A stretch of 56,400 nucleotides of DNA from Candidatus Kuenenia stuttgartensis (GTDB lineage: Bacteria > Planctomycetota > Planctomycetia > Planctomycetales > Planctomycetaceae): the NCBI GenBank assembly GCA_945861465.1, contig CAMAVB010000013.1:1-56400 (forward strand), in the 5' to 3' direction. Under the pieces are notes generated by a model. It worked only from the letters and a program-made list of their open reading frames with translations, had not been told where the DNA came from and did not search any database. The translations under genes and the position numbers were made by a program. Shown here piece by piece: positions 27,376 through 35,845 of the stretch. Each line of letters opens with the position of its first letter. Position 1 is the first letter of the stretch.

Positions 27376-29019
27376 GTGAACCCTGACGTGCCAACCGCTC
27401 CTTTTGTTTACGAACCACTCTTTGATACGGGCACCGACGACACTCAATACCGGTTGCTCACGAAAGATCATATCACGGTTCGCCAGTTTGAGGGCCAGGA
27501 TGTACTGTGCATCGATCCGCAGGCGCTCACGCTTTTGTGCTCTCAGGCGTTCCACGATATCAACTTCTTTCTGCGACCCGCGCACCTGAAGCAGGTCGCA
27601 GCCATTCTGGACGACCCGGAGGCATCGGACAACGACCGCATCGTCGCCTTAACGATGCTCAGGAATGCTGACGTCTCCAGCGCTGGCGTCCTGCCATTTT
27701 GCCAGGATACCGGCACCGCGATTGTGCAGGGGAAAAAAGGGCACGCTGTCTGGTCGAGCGGTGACGAAGAGGCGTTGGCAAAGGGGGTCTACAACGCTTA
27801 CACGGAGAACAATCTGCGGTATTCACAAAACGCCCCACTGACAATGTGGGACGAAAAGAACACCAATACAAACCTGCCCGCCCAATTGGACCTTATGTCC
27901 TGCGACGGCCACGAATACAAATTTCTGTTCATTGCCAAAGGCGGCGGTTCAGCGAATAAATCGTTCTTCTATCAGGAAACCCGCGCCGTCCTCAATCCGA
28001 AGTCGCTGGTGGAGTATCTCACATCGAAAATGCTGACTCTGGGCACGGCCGCGTGTCCGCCTTATCACCTGGTGTTTGTGATCGGCGGCACATCCGCCGA
28101 ATCCACGATGAAGACCGTCAAGCAGGCTTCAACTAAATACCTCGACAATCTCCCGACGACCGGTAACGCTCTGGGCCGCGCGTTTCGCGATGTCGAGATG
28201 GAAGAGAAGATGCTGCAGGAAGCTCGCACCTGTGGTATCGGAGCCCAGTTCGGAGGCAAGTATTTCGCCTTGGACGTGCGCGTGGTCCGGTTGCCTCGAC
28301 ATGGCGCATCATTGCCCATCGGCATCGGAGTCTCCTGCAGCGCGGATCGTCAGGCCAAAGGAAAGATCACGCCAGACGGTGTTTTTATCGAACAACTGGA
28401 AACCGAGCCGCTGAAGTACATTCCTGAGCACCTTCGCCATCGCAAGGACGAAAGCGCAGTGCGCATTGATCTCAATCGGCCGATGTCGGAGATTCTGGCG
28501 GACCTCAATCAGTATCCGGTGACGACGCGACTGCTGCTGAGCGGTCCGATCGTGGTGGCGCGGGATATCGCGCACGCGAAGCTGAAAGAGCGTCTGGATG
28601 CCGGTCAACCGTTGCCGGAGTATTTCAAGAAGTATCCGGTTTACTATGCCGGACCAGCGAAAAAACCGGAAGGCTATGCGAGCGGTTCATTCGGCCCGAC
28701 CACAGCCGGGCGGATGGATTCCTATGTCGATCTTTTTCAATCCGCTGGCGGCAGCATGGTGATGATTGCCAAAGGGAATCGCGGCAAACAGGTGACCGAA
28801 GCATGCCACAAGCACGGGGGATTTTACCTTGGCAGTATCGGCGGACCAGCAGCCATTCTGGCGAAAGAAAATATTCGCAGCGTCGAAGTCATAGAATTCG
28901 CTGAACTCGGCATGGAAGCGATCTGGAAAATCGATGTGATAGATTTCCCGGCGTTCATTCTGGTTGACAACAAGGGCCACGACTTCTTCGAGAACATTGG
29001 CTCCGGATGTTCGCATTGA
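27376..29019 (+). CDS. Class I (Fe-S) fumarate hydratase
   Basis: This 547-aa protein catalyses reversible hydration of fumarate to malate in the TCA cycle. Class I features: [16 protein letters not shown] near residue 110, [35 protein letters not shown], and in the beta domain [40 protein letters not shown] and [14 protein letters not shown]. Conserved cysteines for a 4Fe-4S cluster are present. It begins at GTG 27376 ([10 protein letters not shown]). The fused alpha and beta domains are in the usual order and length. It follows ruvB by 18 bp, but any functional link is not evident. Confidence 0.95.
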   Translation: MNPDVPTAPFVYEPLFDTGTDDTQYRLLTKDHITVRQFEGQDVLCIDPQALTLLCSQAFHDINFFLRPAHLKQVAAILDDPEASDNDRIVALTMLRNADVSSAGVLPFCQDTGTAIVQGKKGHAVWSSGDEEALAKGVYNAYTENNLRYSQNAPLTMWDEKNTNTNLPAQLDLMSCDGHEYKFLFIAKGGGSANKSFFYQETRAVLNPKSLVEYLTSKMLTLGTAACPPYHLVFVIGGTSAESTMKTVKQASTKYLDNLPTTGNALGRAFRDVEMEEKMLQEARTCGIGAQFGGKYFALDVRVVRLPRHGASLPIGIGVSCSADRQAKGKITPDGVFIEQLETEPLKYIPEHLRHRKDESAVRIDLNRPMSEILADLNQYPVTTRLLLSGPIVVARDIAHAKLKERLDAGQPLPEYFKKYPVYYAGPAKKPEGYASGSFGPTTAGRMDSYVDLFQSAGGSMVMIAKGNRGKQVTEACHKHGGFYLGSIGGPAAILAKENIRSVEVIEFAELGMEAIWKIDVIDFPAFILVDNKGHDFFENIGSGCSH

Positions 29020-29091
29020 CCTTGCCGCAGGCTTCCCGCGCGACCCAAATCATTGGGTATGATTTGATGTATAAACAATGAGTAACAAGTC

Positions 29092-29457
29092 ATGAACAGC
29101 AAAAAAAATCACGATGAACGAATCGCACAAATGACGTTCGCTTTGGTCTATCCACTCTACCTTGCAAAGGTAGAGAAGAAAGGCCGAACGAGAGAAGAAT
29201 TGCATCAAGTGATCGAGTGGCTGACCGGTTATAATGAAAAGACGCTGCAAAAACATATTAAAGACAAAGTGACATTTGAGCAGTTCTTTCAGCACGCCAC
29301 ATTAAACCCCAATGCCCCCCTCATCAAGGGTGTCATCTGCGGCTATCGGGTGGAGGAGATTGAGAATCCGCTAACGCAGCAAGTTAGGTATCTGGACAAG
29401 TTAGTGGATGAACTAGCGAAAGGGCGAAAAATGGAGAAGATATTGCGTGTTGAGTGA
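29092..29457 (+). CDS. DUF2200 family protein
   Basis: This 121-aa protein ([20 protein letters not shown]) contains [16 protein letters not shown] and the block [20 protein letters not shown] typical of the small DUF2200 family. Members occur sporadically in bacteria and are of unknown function. No signal peptide or membrane segment is present. The start ATG 29092 is preceded by AT-rich DNA with a possible promoter. The gene converges with hpt, whose 3' end is 34 bp away. Confidence 0.8.
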   Translation: MNSKKNHDERIAQMTFALVYPLYLAKVEKKGRTREELHQVIEWLTGYNEKTLQKHIKDKVTFEQFFQHATLNPNAPLIKGVICGYRVEEIENPLTQQVRYLDKLVDELAKGRKMEKILRVE

Positions 29458-29490
29458 TGTGTGATGACAGGGGGTTACGCAACGCAGTGG

Positions 29491-30042
29491 TCACGACGCC
29501 GGAGTGCCGTGCCCGCTGGCAGCGATCAGATCATCCTGATCCGGAATACCAATGTATGGCAGATGGCGGAATTCGTCGTTGTAGTCCAGACCATAGCCGA
29601 CCACGAACTCATCCGGGATTTTGAAGCCGTAGAAATCGGGAATCAGCTCGACGGTCGTGCGATCACTCTTCCAGAGTAACACGGCAGACTTTACGGACTT
29701 CGGCTCAAATGCCTTCACCGCGTCGAACATCCCCACCAACGTGTGGCCGGTGTCGAAAATGTCATCGAGAATGACGACGTCGCGGCCCTTCAGGTCGGGG
29801 ACCAGACTGCTGTTCACAGACAAAGTTCCGGGGGACGTGCGTGTGCCTCCGTAACTGGAAGCGGAAATCAGCGCCACGCGCAACGGGACGGCAGTCGCTC
29901 GGATCAGATCCGCGAGCAGTACCACGCTGCCGGTGAGGACGCCCAGGATTGTCAAGGGCCGTCCGGCATATTCGCGGCTGAGCTGCGTGCCAAGTTCCCG
30001 GACACGATCGCGGATCTGAGCTTCACTGATGAGGACTCGCAT
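29491..30042 (-). CDS. hpt: Hypoxanthine phosphoribosyltransferase
   Basis: This 183-aa protein converts hypoxanthine or guanine plus PRPP to IMP or GMP in purine salvage. Motifs: LTILGVLTGSVVLLADLIRA, the PRPP loop VVILDDIFDTGHTL (about 92-105, adjacent Asp pair and DTG), and C-terminal FVVGYGLDYNDEFRHLPYIG. Length and ends are standard. The gene stands alone on the minus strand. The purC gene of the de novo pathway is 13 kb away. Confidence 0.96.
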   Translation of the reverse strand: MRVLISEAQIRDRVRELGTQLSREYAGRPLTILGVLTGSVVLLADLIRATAVPLRVALISASSYGGTRTSPGTLSVNSSLVPDLKGRDVVILDDIFDTGHTLVGMFDAVKAFEPKSVKSAVLLWKSDRTTVELIPDFYGFKIPDEFVVGYGLDYNDEFRHLPYIGIPDQDDLIAASGHGTPAS

Positions 30043-30232
30043 GGCTGATTTGTTGATTTGCTCGAGAAAGAAGTAGTGATTTGTTACCGGGAGCGGGAGC
30101 GTGATGACGAATCGTAGTGTCGGACGTGCAGTGGTTTAAAGTCGAAGGAGTATAGGTTGATCGCGTTGTGCGTGAGGAATCTCATTGGGCGGGGCGACGT
30201 AACGGCCGTTATTTTGTGAAGCAGCGTGATTC

Positions 30233-30365
30233 GTAGGGTGGGACCAGCGACAGCGCAGGCCCACCATTTGAATGAAAATTGGTGGGACCAGCGACAGCGC
30301 AGGCCCACTATTTGAATGAAAACTGGTGGGCCTGCGCGGCTTGCCAGCCGCTGGTCCCACCCTAC
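30233..30365. repeat. REP/MITE-like long palindrome, copy 2, with internal 44-bp duplication
   Basis: Outer arms GTAGGGTGGGACCAGCG (30233-30249) and CGCTGGTCCCACCCTAC (30349-30365) are perfect 17-bp complements. Inside, a 44-bp unit starting GGTGGGACCAGCG is duplicated almost exactly (30237-30280 and 30281-30324), then the complementary half GGTGGGCCTGCGC follows. So the left half of the palindrome is doubled. It is the same family as 16008-16086. It occupies much of the 461-bp space between hpt and the trhO fusion; the rest of that space shows nothing recognisable. Confidence 0.85.
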
Positions 30366-30503
30366 ATTTGCTATCGTCCCACAACCTGGTCAGCCGTGGG
30401 AACGGCGTTGAAAGTCTGTCGCCAGGACGAAACGGACGTTACAATTCCGCAGGGTTTTTACCCACTTTCCTGCCGCCAGACAAACGTTTTCGGCCTCGCC
30501 ACC

Positions 30504-32378
30504 ATGCCTTCCATTATTCCGGACACCGAGCATTCAGCTGCGTCGCAGGTGATTGTCAACATCTCCTGTTACAAGTTTGTGGAACTGGATCAACTGCCAG
30601 AACGTAAGACCGCCATTCGTCGTCGCGCGGTGGAACTGAATCTCAAAGGAACGGTGCTGCTCAGTCAGGAGGGCATCAACCTGTTCGTCGCGGGGCCTCA
30701 ACAGTCGATTCGTGACTTTGTTGAATTCCTGCGCGAAGATTCTGCGTTCTGTGATCTGCAGCCGAAGGAAAGCGTCAACGAGTATCAGCCGTTTAGCCGG
30801 ATGCTGGTCAAAATCAAGCAGGAGATCATCGCGTTCGGGATCGACGGCGTTGCTCCGATGGTTCGCACGTCACCCAAGTTGTCGGCCGTCGAACTTCGCC
30901 AGTGGCTGGACGAAGGTCGCAAAGTTCATCTGCTCGACACGCGCAACGACTACGAGTATGACCTTGGCACGTTCGACAATGCAATCAAACTGGGCCTGGA
31001 CCATTTTCGTGAGTTCCCGGAAGCGGTCTCACGCCTGCCGGAAAGACTCAAGGATGAGCCGATTGTGATGTTCTGCACGGGCGGGATCCGCTGTGAGAAG
31101 GCAGGTCCGTTCATGGAGATGGCTGGCTTCCGCAACGTCTATCAACTGGATGGCGGGATTCTGAAATACTTTGAAGAAGTCGGCGGCGACCATTACCGCG
31201 GAGAATGTTTCGTTTTTGATCAGCGTGTCGCCGTTGATCCTGCGTTGAAAGAAACACCGACAACACAGTGTTACGTTTGCCAGGCTGTCGTGACATTCGA
31301 ACAGCAACAGTCGCCGCAGTACCTCGCGGGAAAATCCTGCCCCGGCTGCTTTCGCGACGGCGCACAACAGATGGCCGACATCATCGCGTTGCGTCAGCAG
31401 CAGATGCAGACCATCACGATGCCATTGCCGGGCAGCATCCCATGGCTGAATCGCCGTCCGCTCAATGTGCCGCAGCGATGCGCGGGAATGACGTTGCTGG
31501 ACTTTGTGAGTGACCTGCATCCGCAGATTGCCCGATCCGAATGGCAGCATCGCATTGAATCGGGTGCCATCGAACCGGCAGAATCATCTCGGCGGCGAAG
31601 ACGTCCAAAGCACGTCCCGGAATTGGTTCCGTTGTCTCCGGCGCGCGTCGTACGCGAGGGTGAGCGTTTTGATCAATTGCAGCCGCACTCCGTTGAACCC
31701 GATGTGAATGCGGGTATTCGCATCCTGCATGAAGATGACGAGTTCGTAGTACTTTCGAAACCTGCTCCGCTGCCGATTCACGAATGCGGGCGATTTCATC
31801 GCAACACGCTGCGGTACATTCTGAACCTGGTGTATTTTCCTCAACGACCGCACATCGTCCATCGTCTGGATGCCAATACGTCGGGTGTCATGGTGTTGTG
31901 CAAACGCAAACGCATCGCTTCCATGGTCCAGAAACAGTTCGAAAACCGGACGGTGAAGAAGTCGTATCTGGCGAGAGTGTGCGCGTATCCGCAACGGGAT
32001 GCATTCTCGTGCGATGCAGCGTTAAGTCGTGAGCCGGAACATGGCGGCGTCAGAATCCCGGATCCGGATGGCGATCAGGCGCATACTGACTTCGACGTGA
32101 TTGAGCGATTCAGCGACGGAACAGCGTTGATCCGTTGTTTCCCAAAGACCGGTCGGACGAATCAGATTCGCGCACATTTGTGGTCACTGGATCTTCCGAT
32201 CTGTGGCGACCCCGCGTACCTGTCTGGCGGCAATCTCGGGACCAATCGGACTTTGCTGCCGTTGGAACCTGTGATGTGCCTGCACGCCGAATCGATTGCG
32301 TTTTCAGGGCCGGATCAGGAGATGCTGCAGTTTTCAGACGTGGCGCCGGCATGGGCAGAAGCGGTCTTGCATGGATAA
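30504..32378 (+). CDS. trhO: TrhO rhodanese (tRNA U34 hydroxylase)-RluA pseudouridine synthase fusion
   Basis: The start ATG 30504 (MPSIIPDTEH) gives 624 aa. Residues 1-300 match TrhO/YceA: an N-terminal acylphosphatase-like domain (VLLSQEGINLFVAG), then a rhodanese domain with LLDTRNDYEYDLG and active-site Cys in MFCTGGIRCEKA, followed by a C-x2-C...C-x2-C pair. TrhO makes 5-hydroxyuridine at tRNA position 34. Residues about 330-620 are an RluA-type synthase: ILHEDDEFVVLSKPAPLPIHE, catalytic Asp in HIVHRLDANTSGVMVL (about 452), KKSYLARV and KTGRTNQIRAHL. The linker is basic (SRRRRRPKH). Both halves retain key residues, so two RNA-modification activities in one chain are likely. Separate proteins are the rule in model bacteria. 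The frame stays open upstream into the REP palindrome, but that part is not protein-like. Confidence 0.9.
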   Translation: MPSIIPDTEHSAASQVIVNISCYKFVELDQLPERKTAIRRRAVELNLKGTVLLSQEGINLFVAGPQQSIRDFVEFLREDSAFCDLQPKESVNEYQPFSRMLVKIKQEIIAFGIDGVAPMVRTSPKLSAVELRQWLDEGRKVHLLDTRNDYEYDLGTFDNAIKLGLDHFREFPEAVSRLPERLKDEPIVMFCTGGIRCEKAGPFMEMAGFRNVYQLDGGILKYFEEVGGDHYRGECFVFDQRVAVDPALKETPTTQCYVCQAVVTFEQQQSPQYLAGKSCPGCFRDGAQQMADIIALRQQQMQTITMPLPGSIPWLNRRPLNVPQRCAGMTLLDFVSDLHPQIARSEWQHRIESGAIEPAESSRRRRRPKHVPELVPLSPARVVREGERFDQLQPHSVEPDVNAGIRILHEDDEFVVLSKPAPLPIHECGRFHRNTLRYILNLVYFPQRPHIVHRLDANTSGVMVLCKRKRIASMVQKQFENRTVKKSYLARVCAYPQRDAFSCDAALSREPEHGGVRIPDPDGDQAHTDFDVIERFSDGTALIRCFPKTGRTNQIRAHLWSLDLPICGDPAYLSGGNLGTNRTLLPLEPVMCLHAESIAFSGPDQEMLQFSDVAPAWAEAVLHG

Positions 32379-32561
32379 GATCTGGTTACCATGTGAGACC
32401 GCCCCCAGTTGGCATTGACCTGTTTAACCGCGTGCCCAACGGGCCGCGATTATTCTGTTGAAGATTTCGTATTTGAAATTTGAAATTTGAAATAAAACGC
32501 GCGGGGCGTTGCCCACGCGGGTAATCGAATGTGTCACGTTCAATCGCGCTGAGTGTTGCAA

Positions 32562-32598
32562 AAAAGCCCTTGGCAACGTGGTGTTTCCAAGGGCTTTT
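32562..32598. terminator. Bidirectional intrinsic terminator
   Basis: AAAAGCCCTTGG (32562-32573) and CCAAGGGCTTTT (32587-32598) form a perfect 12-bp stem around 13 nt, with T-runs on both strands. It lies between the convergent trhO fusion and the Fe-S carrier gene and can end transcription from both sides. The minus-strand T-run is the longer. Bases 32379-32561 otherwise hold a short TTTGAAAT tandem motif (about 32466-32490) and no gene. Confidence 0.85.
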
Positions 32599-32635
32599 GA
32601 GTCTTCGCAGCGATGCCATAAATCTGCTGAATGCA

Positions 32636-32968
32636 TTACGCAGAAAAACTGCTGCCGCATCCGCAGGACTTGACGGCGTTGGGATTCTTGAAAGTGAATC
32701 CACGTTTTTCGAGGCCCGTGTAGAAGTCAATCTCTGTGCCATCCAAAAAGAGATCGCTCTTTTTATCGACGACTACACCCACGCCATGATGTTCAACCAT
32801 GACGTCTGCTGATTCGTCGAACGAATTCGTGAAGTCGAACGAATATTGAAATCCGCTGCATCCGCCGCCAGCGACGCCAACGCGGACGAACTTCAGTTCC
32901 GGACGGTTTTGCTCAGACATGACACGTTTGATTTCGCTTGCTGCCGCTTGCGTCAGTGTTACCGACAT
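32636..32968 (-). CDS. A-type iron-sulfur cluster carrier (ErpA/IscA family)
   Basis: The start ATG 32968 ([17 protein letters not shown]) gives 110 aa, the usual family length; the frame extends further upstream but without similarity. It delivers Fe-S clusters to apoproteins. The three conserved cysteines are present: one in GGGCSGFQY and two in the terminal SCGCGSSF. ErpA versus IscA cannot be separated by eye; SSFS at the C-terminus is closer to ErpA-like proteins. It is transcribed divergently from the thioredoxin operon across 277 bp, which holds both promoters and no other recognised feature. Confidence 0.93.
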   Translation of the reverse strand: MSVTLTQAAASEIKRVMSEQNRPELKFVRVGVAGGGCSGFQYSFDFTNSFDESADVMVEHHGVGVVVDKKSDLFLDGTEIDFYTGLEKRGFTFKNPNAVKSCGCGSSFSA

Positions 32969-33245
32969 GTGATCGTTTCTCCCAAAAACTCGTTTAAAAG
33001 GATTGTCAGTAAAATATGTATGCTGTGGCTGGTTATCGCCGTCGGCGCAACACCACACACATCATTTAACGAAATTTAGACTTGCAGCGGGGGTTCTTAC
33101 AGGCGAAAAGTTGCGAAATTGCCAGATTCCCTCACTCCAGGACGCATTTCATCTGTCAAACTGCAAAATTACGCGAATCCTGTACGCACCGTGGAACACA
33201 ATGTTTCAATAGTTTCCGGGGAGAGTACAGACAAGGAATCCCAAA

Positions 33246-33713
33246 ATGAAGGTACAAGTGTGTTTCCGGCTGCTGAAGGGCTTGGCAATCTTTTTGTGCG
33301 CCGTGCCAGGCTGCAGCAATCTTCCGACCACAGGAACGTCAATCGTCGGAACTCCTGATGGTATCGCCGAAATCGTGGTCGTTACGGCCAGTGGTGCGAC
33401 TGAACTGAAAGAAATCGGCTTTCTTGAAGCGGTCGATCGCCAGGATCAGAAGCTGGTGCTTGTCGATTTCTGGGCACCGTGGTGCGGCCCTTGCCGACAG
33501 CTATCGCCAGCCCTGGAAGCGACCAAAAAGAAGTGGGGCGACAAGCTGGACGTCGTCAAAGTGAACGTCGATGACAATCAGGCCATCGCCGGACATCTCG
33601 GAGTCAACGGGATTCCCGATGTTCGCGTTTTCTGCAACGGGATACAGGTCGGAGACTTCGTCGGGGTCATGCCTGAAGATGAAATTGACGCCTTGTTGCG
33701 ATCTTTGCAATGA
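33246..33713 (+). CDS. Thioredoxin-fold lipoprotein
   Basis: This 155-aa protein has an N-terminal signal ending in a lipobox-like VPGC (Cys about 23), so it should be lipid-anchored outside the cytoplasm. The rest is a thioredoxin domain with the classical WCGPC active site in VDFWAPWCGPCRQLSPALE (about residues 78-95), NVDDNQAIAGHLGVNGIPDV with the cis-Pro, and GVMPEDEIDALL. It probably acts as an envelope thiol-disulfide reductase. The gene overlaps the SGNH hydrolase gene by 4 bp (ATGA), indicating coupled translation. Confidence 0.9.
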   Translation: MKVQVCFRLLKGLAIFLCAVPGCSNLPTTGTSIVGTPDGIAEIVVVTASGATELKEIGFLEAVDRQDQKLVLVDFWAPWCGPCRQLSPALEATKKKWGDKLDVVKVNVDDNQAIAGHLGVNGIPDVRVFCNGIQVGDFVGVMPEDEIDALLRSLQ

Positions 33714-35293
33714 CGCCTGACGTTCATGAAACAGGTGGTGCCGTTTCTCGCCGTCGTGTCTGGGTGCTCCGGCTGATCTCGATTGCGCTGGGACTCAGCA
33801 GCTTCGTATTGCTGGAACTGGTGTGCATCGCGGCAGGCTGGGGCGAATCGCAGTTCGGTGACGACCCGCTGATCGGTTTCGAATCCATCCGACCTTTGTT
33901 TGAAAAGACGTCTGACGGCCGCGACTTCCATACGTCCCCCGCGCGCAGAGGCTACTTTAAAGAAGTGTCGTTTGCGGTCAGGAAACCGGTAAATGAGTTT
34001 CGAATCTTTGTGTTCGGCGGATCGACGGTGCAGGGCAATCCGTTTTCGATCGAGACCAGTTTCCCGACATATCTGCAGATTGCTCTGGAGAAAGCGGACT
34101 CGTCGAGACCCTGGACAGTCGTCAACTGCGGCGGTGTGTCTTATGCCAGTTATCGACTGCTGCCCGTGATGCGGGAGTGCCTGAATTACCAACCGGATTT
34201 GTTCGTGTTTTGTGGTGGACACAATCAATTTCTGGAACACATCTCATTCGAAGAAGTCCGCGAATCCGCTGCCGTGACCGGACCGGCCCATTCGCTTCTC
34301 AGTCAGCTGAGGAGTTTCCGCATCCTGCAGCGTTCGCTGAAAAACACTGCCATCCCGCATCGAGTGAGCGGCACGGCGCTAGCCGCCGGCGGCAGTTCCG
34401 CAACGCTGCCGCTCGAAGTGACGACGTTGCTCGATCAGCACAACGGATTGGCAAAGTATTATCGCGACGATGCCCTCGCAAAACTCATCGCCCGATCGTT
34501 CGCCGCAGACTTGCGATCGATGTCCATCCTCAGTCGCGAAAATCATGTGCCGCTGCTGTTCATTTTACCGCCTTCCAACCTCAGCGACTGTCCGCCATTT
34601 AAGTCAGAATTTTCCGCTTCGACAACAGTCGCGGATCAAACTGAGATCAAATCTCTCCTGAAGAAATCACGGGAACTGGTGGCTCATGATCTTGATCGCG
34701 CGATTAAGCTGCTTGAAGAAGCAGCCCGCAGAGACCCGCGTTATGCGCTGACATGGTACGAACTTGGGCAACTGCAGCTAGCCGCTCTGGACTTCACGGC
34801 CGCAGACGTCTCCTTCAGACGTGCGAAAGACGAAGACGTGTGTCCCTTGCGTATGACAACGCCGCTGGAATCGGCCATGCGCCACATTGCGTCAGCGGAA
34901 ACCGTGCCGTTGATGGATGCCCAAGAATTGCTTTCGCGACACTGTCGGCACGGGATCGTGGGTGATGCGATGCTGGTGGATCACGTGCATCCGTCGTTTC
35001 GAGGCCACGAGAATATTGCGATCTCGATTGCCGAATGGATGCTGTCCGTCGGTATGGCATCGGAAACAAATACGAACTGGAAAGACGAAGCGGTGCAGGA
35101 ATGCCGCGACCGTCTGCTGGCACTCGACGATCTGTATTTCCTGCGTGGCCAGCGCGCCTTGCGCAGTCTGCGACTCTGGGCCGCTGGGCGTGCTGATGAA
35201 ACGCCGACAGGCCCGCCTGAACATTCTGATGAGAGACCGACGTCACGCGCAACAATGGTTCCATCTGAATCCATCGAAAACACTGCGAAGTAA
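33710..35293 (+). CDS. Membrane-anchored SGNH/GDSL hydrolase with TPR insert
   Basis: This 527-aa protein has an N-terminal membrane segment (RLISIALGLSSFVLLELVCIA, about 22-42). SGNH blocks: I FGGSTVQG (about 103, catalytic Ser), II NCGGVSYASYR, III FCGGHNQFLE, and V LVDHVHPSFRGHENIA (Asp and His) near the C-terminus. Between III and V is a TPR-like pair (DRAIKLLEEAARRDPRYALTW...ALDFTAADVSFRRA). It is probably an esterase or acyltransferase-like enzyme on the periplasmic side. SGNH-TPR proteins of this kind are common in planctomycetes, but substrates are unknown. It overlaps the thioredoxin lipoprotein gene and is followed 9 bp later by the macrodomain gene. Confidence 0.85.
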   Translation: MTPDVHETGGAVSRRRVWVLRLISIALGLSSFVLLELVCIAAGWGESQFGDDPLIGFESIRPLFEKTSDGRDFHTSPARRGYFKEVSFAVRKPVNEFRIFVFGGSTVQGNPFSIETSFPTYLQIALEKADSSRPWTVVNCGGVSYASYRLLPVMRECLNYQPDLFVFCGGHNQFLEHISFEEVRESAAVTGPAHSLLSQLRSFRILQRSLKNTAIPHRVSGTALAAGGSSATLPLEVTTLLDQHNGLAKYYRDDALAKLIARSFAADLRSMSILSRENHVPLLFILPPSNLSDCPPFKSEFSASTTVADQTEIKSLLKKSRELVAHDLDRAIKLLEEAARRDPRYALTWYELGQLQLAALDFTAADVSFRRAKDEDVCPLRMTTPLESAMRHIASAETVPLMDAQELLSRHCRHGIVGDAMLVDHVHPSFRGHENIAISIAEWMLSVGMASETNTNWKDEAVQECRDRLLALDDLYFLRGQRALRSLRLWAAGRADETPTGPPEHSDERPTSRATMVPSESIENTAK

Positions 35294-35302
35294 GGACTCT
35301 CA

Positions 35303-35845
35303 ATGATCGTCAAACTTGGTCCCTGTCGTTTGGAATTGATTCAGGGCGATATCACTCAGCAGCACGTCGATGCCATCGTCAATGCCGCCAATTCGGCTCT
35401 GGCCGGAGGTGGAGGTGTTGACGGGGCGATCCATGATTCCGGAGGACCTTCAATTATGAAGGAGACCCGCGAAAAATATCCGGAGGGTTGTGCCACCGGG
35501 AATGCGGTGGCGACGGCTGCCGGTGACTTGCCCGCGAAATTCGTGTTCCATGCGGTCGGACCGATCTGGAAGGGCGGACGGCAGGGCGAACCCGAACAAC
35601 TGGCGATGGCATGCCGCGCCTGTCTGCAACTGGCGGTGAAGCACAACTGTGCCAGCGTGGCATTTCCCGCCCTGAGCGCAGGAGCTTACGGCTATCCCAT
35701 TGATCTGGCTGCAGCAAATCTGATCAAGACGACCATGGATTTTGTGCGTTGGCATCAGAAACCGGCGCTCGTCAGATTCGTGCTGTTCGATCAGGGAACA
35801 TTTGGCGCGTTCGCCCGCGCAGTGGAGGAAGTGGTGCCGCGATGA
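35303..35845 (+). CDS. Macrodomain protein (O-acetyl-ADP-ribose deacetylase-like)
   Basis: This 180-aa protein is a single macrodomain that binds or hydrolyses ADP-ribose derivatives. Motifs: LIQGDITQQHVDAIVNAANSA (about residues 12-32), GGGGVDGAIHDSGG, VFHAVGPIW, and the C-terminal AFPALSAGAYGYPIDLAAA. The catalytic-type Asn in NAANS and the GGGVDGAIH loop are intact, so activity is likely. It lies in an apparent operon between the SGNH hydrolase and the alpha/beta hydrolase and overlaps the latter by 4 bp. A role in ADP-ribosylation reversal is known for the family; why it sits here is unclear. Confidence 0.95.
   Translation: MIVKLGPCRLELIQGDITQQHVDAIVNAANSALAGGGGVDGAIHDSGGPSIMKETREKYPEGCATGNAVATAAGDLPAKFVFHAVGPIWKGGRQGEPEQLAMACRACLQLAVKHNCASVAFPALSAGAYGYPIDLAAANLIKTTMDFVRWHQKPALVRFVLFDQGTFGAFARAVEEVVPR

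Noticed and set aside
30237-30324. Two 44-bp near-identical units looked like a minimal CRISPR array.
   Set aside because: There are only two units with no spacers between them, no cas genes are present, and the units are halves of a larger palindrome.
30279-30503. Upstream extension of the TrhO fusion into the REP palindrome.
   Set aside because: The text is derived from the repeat and has no similarity. TrhO similarity begins just after ATG 30504.
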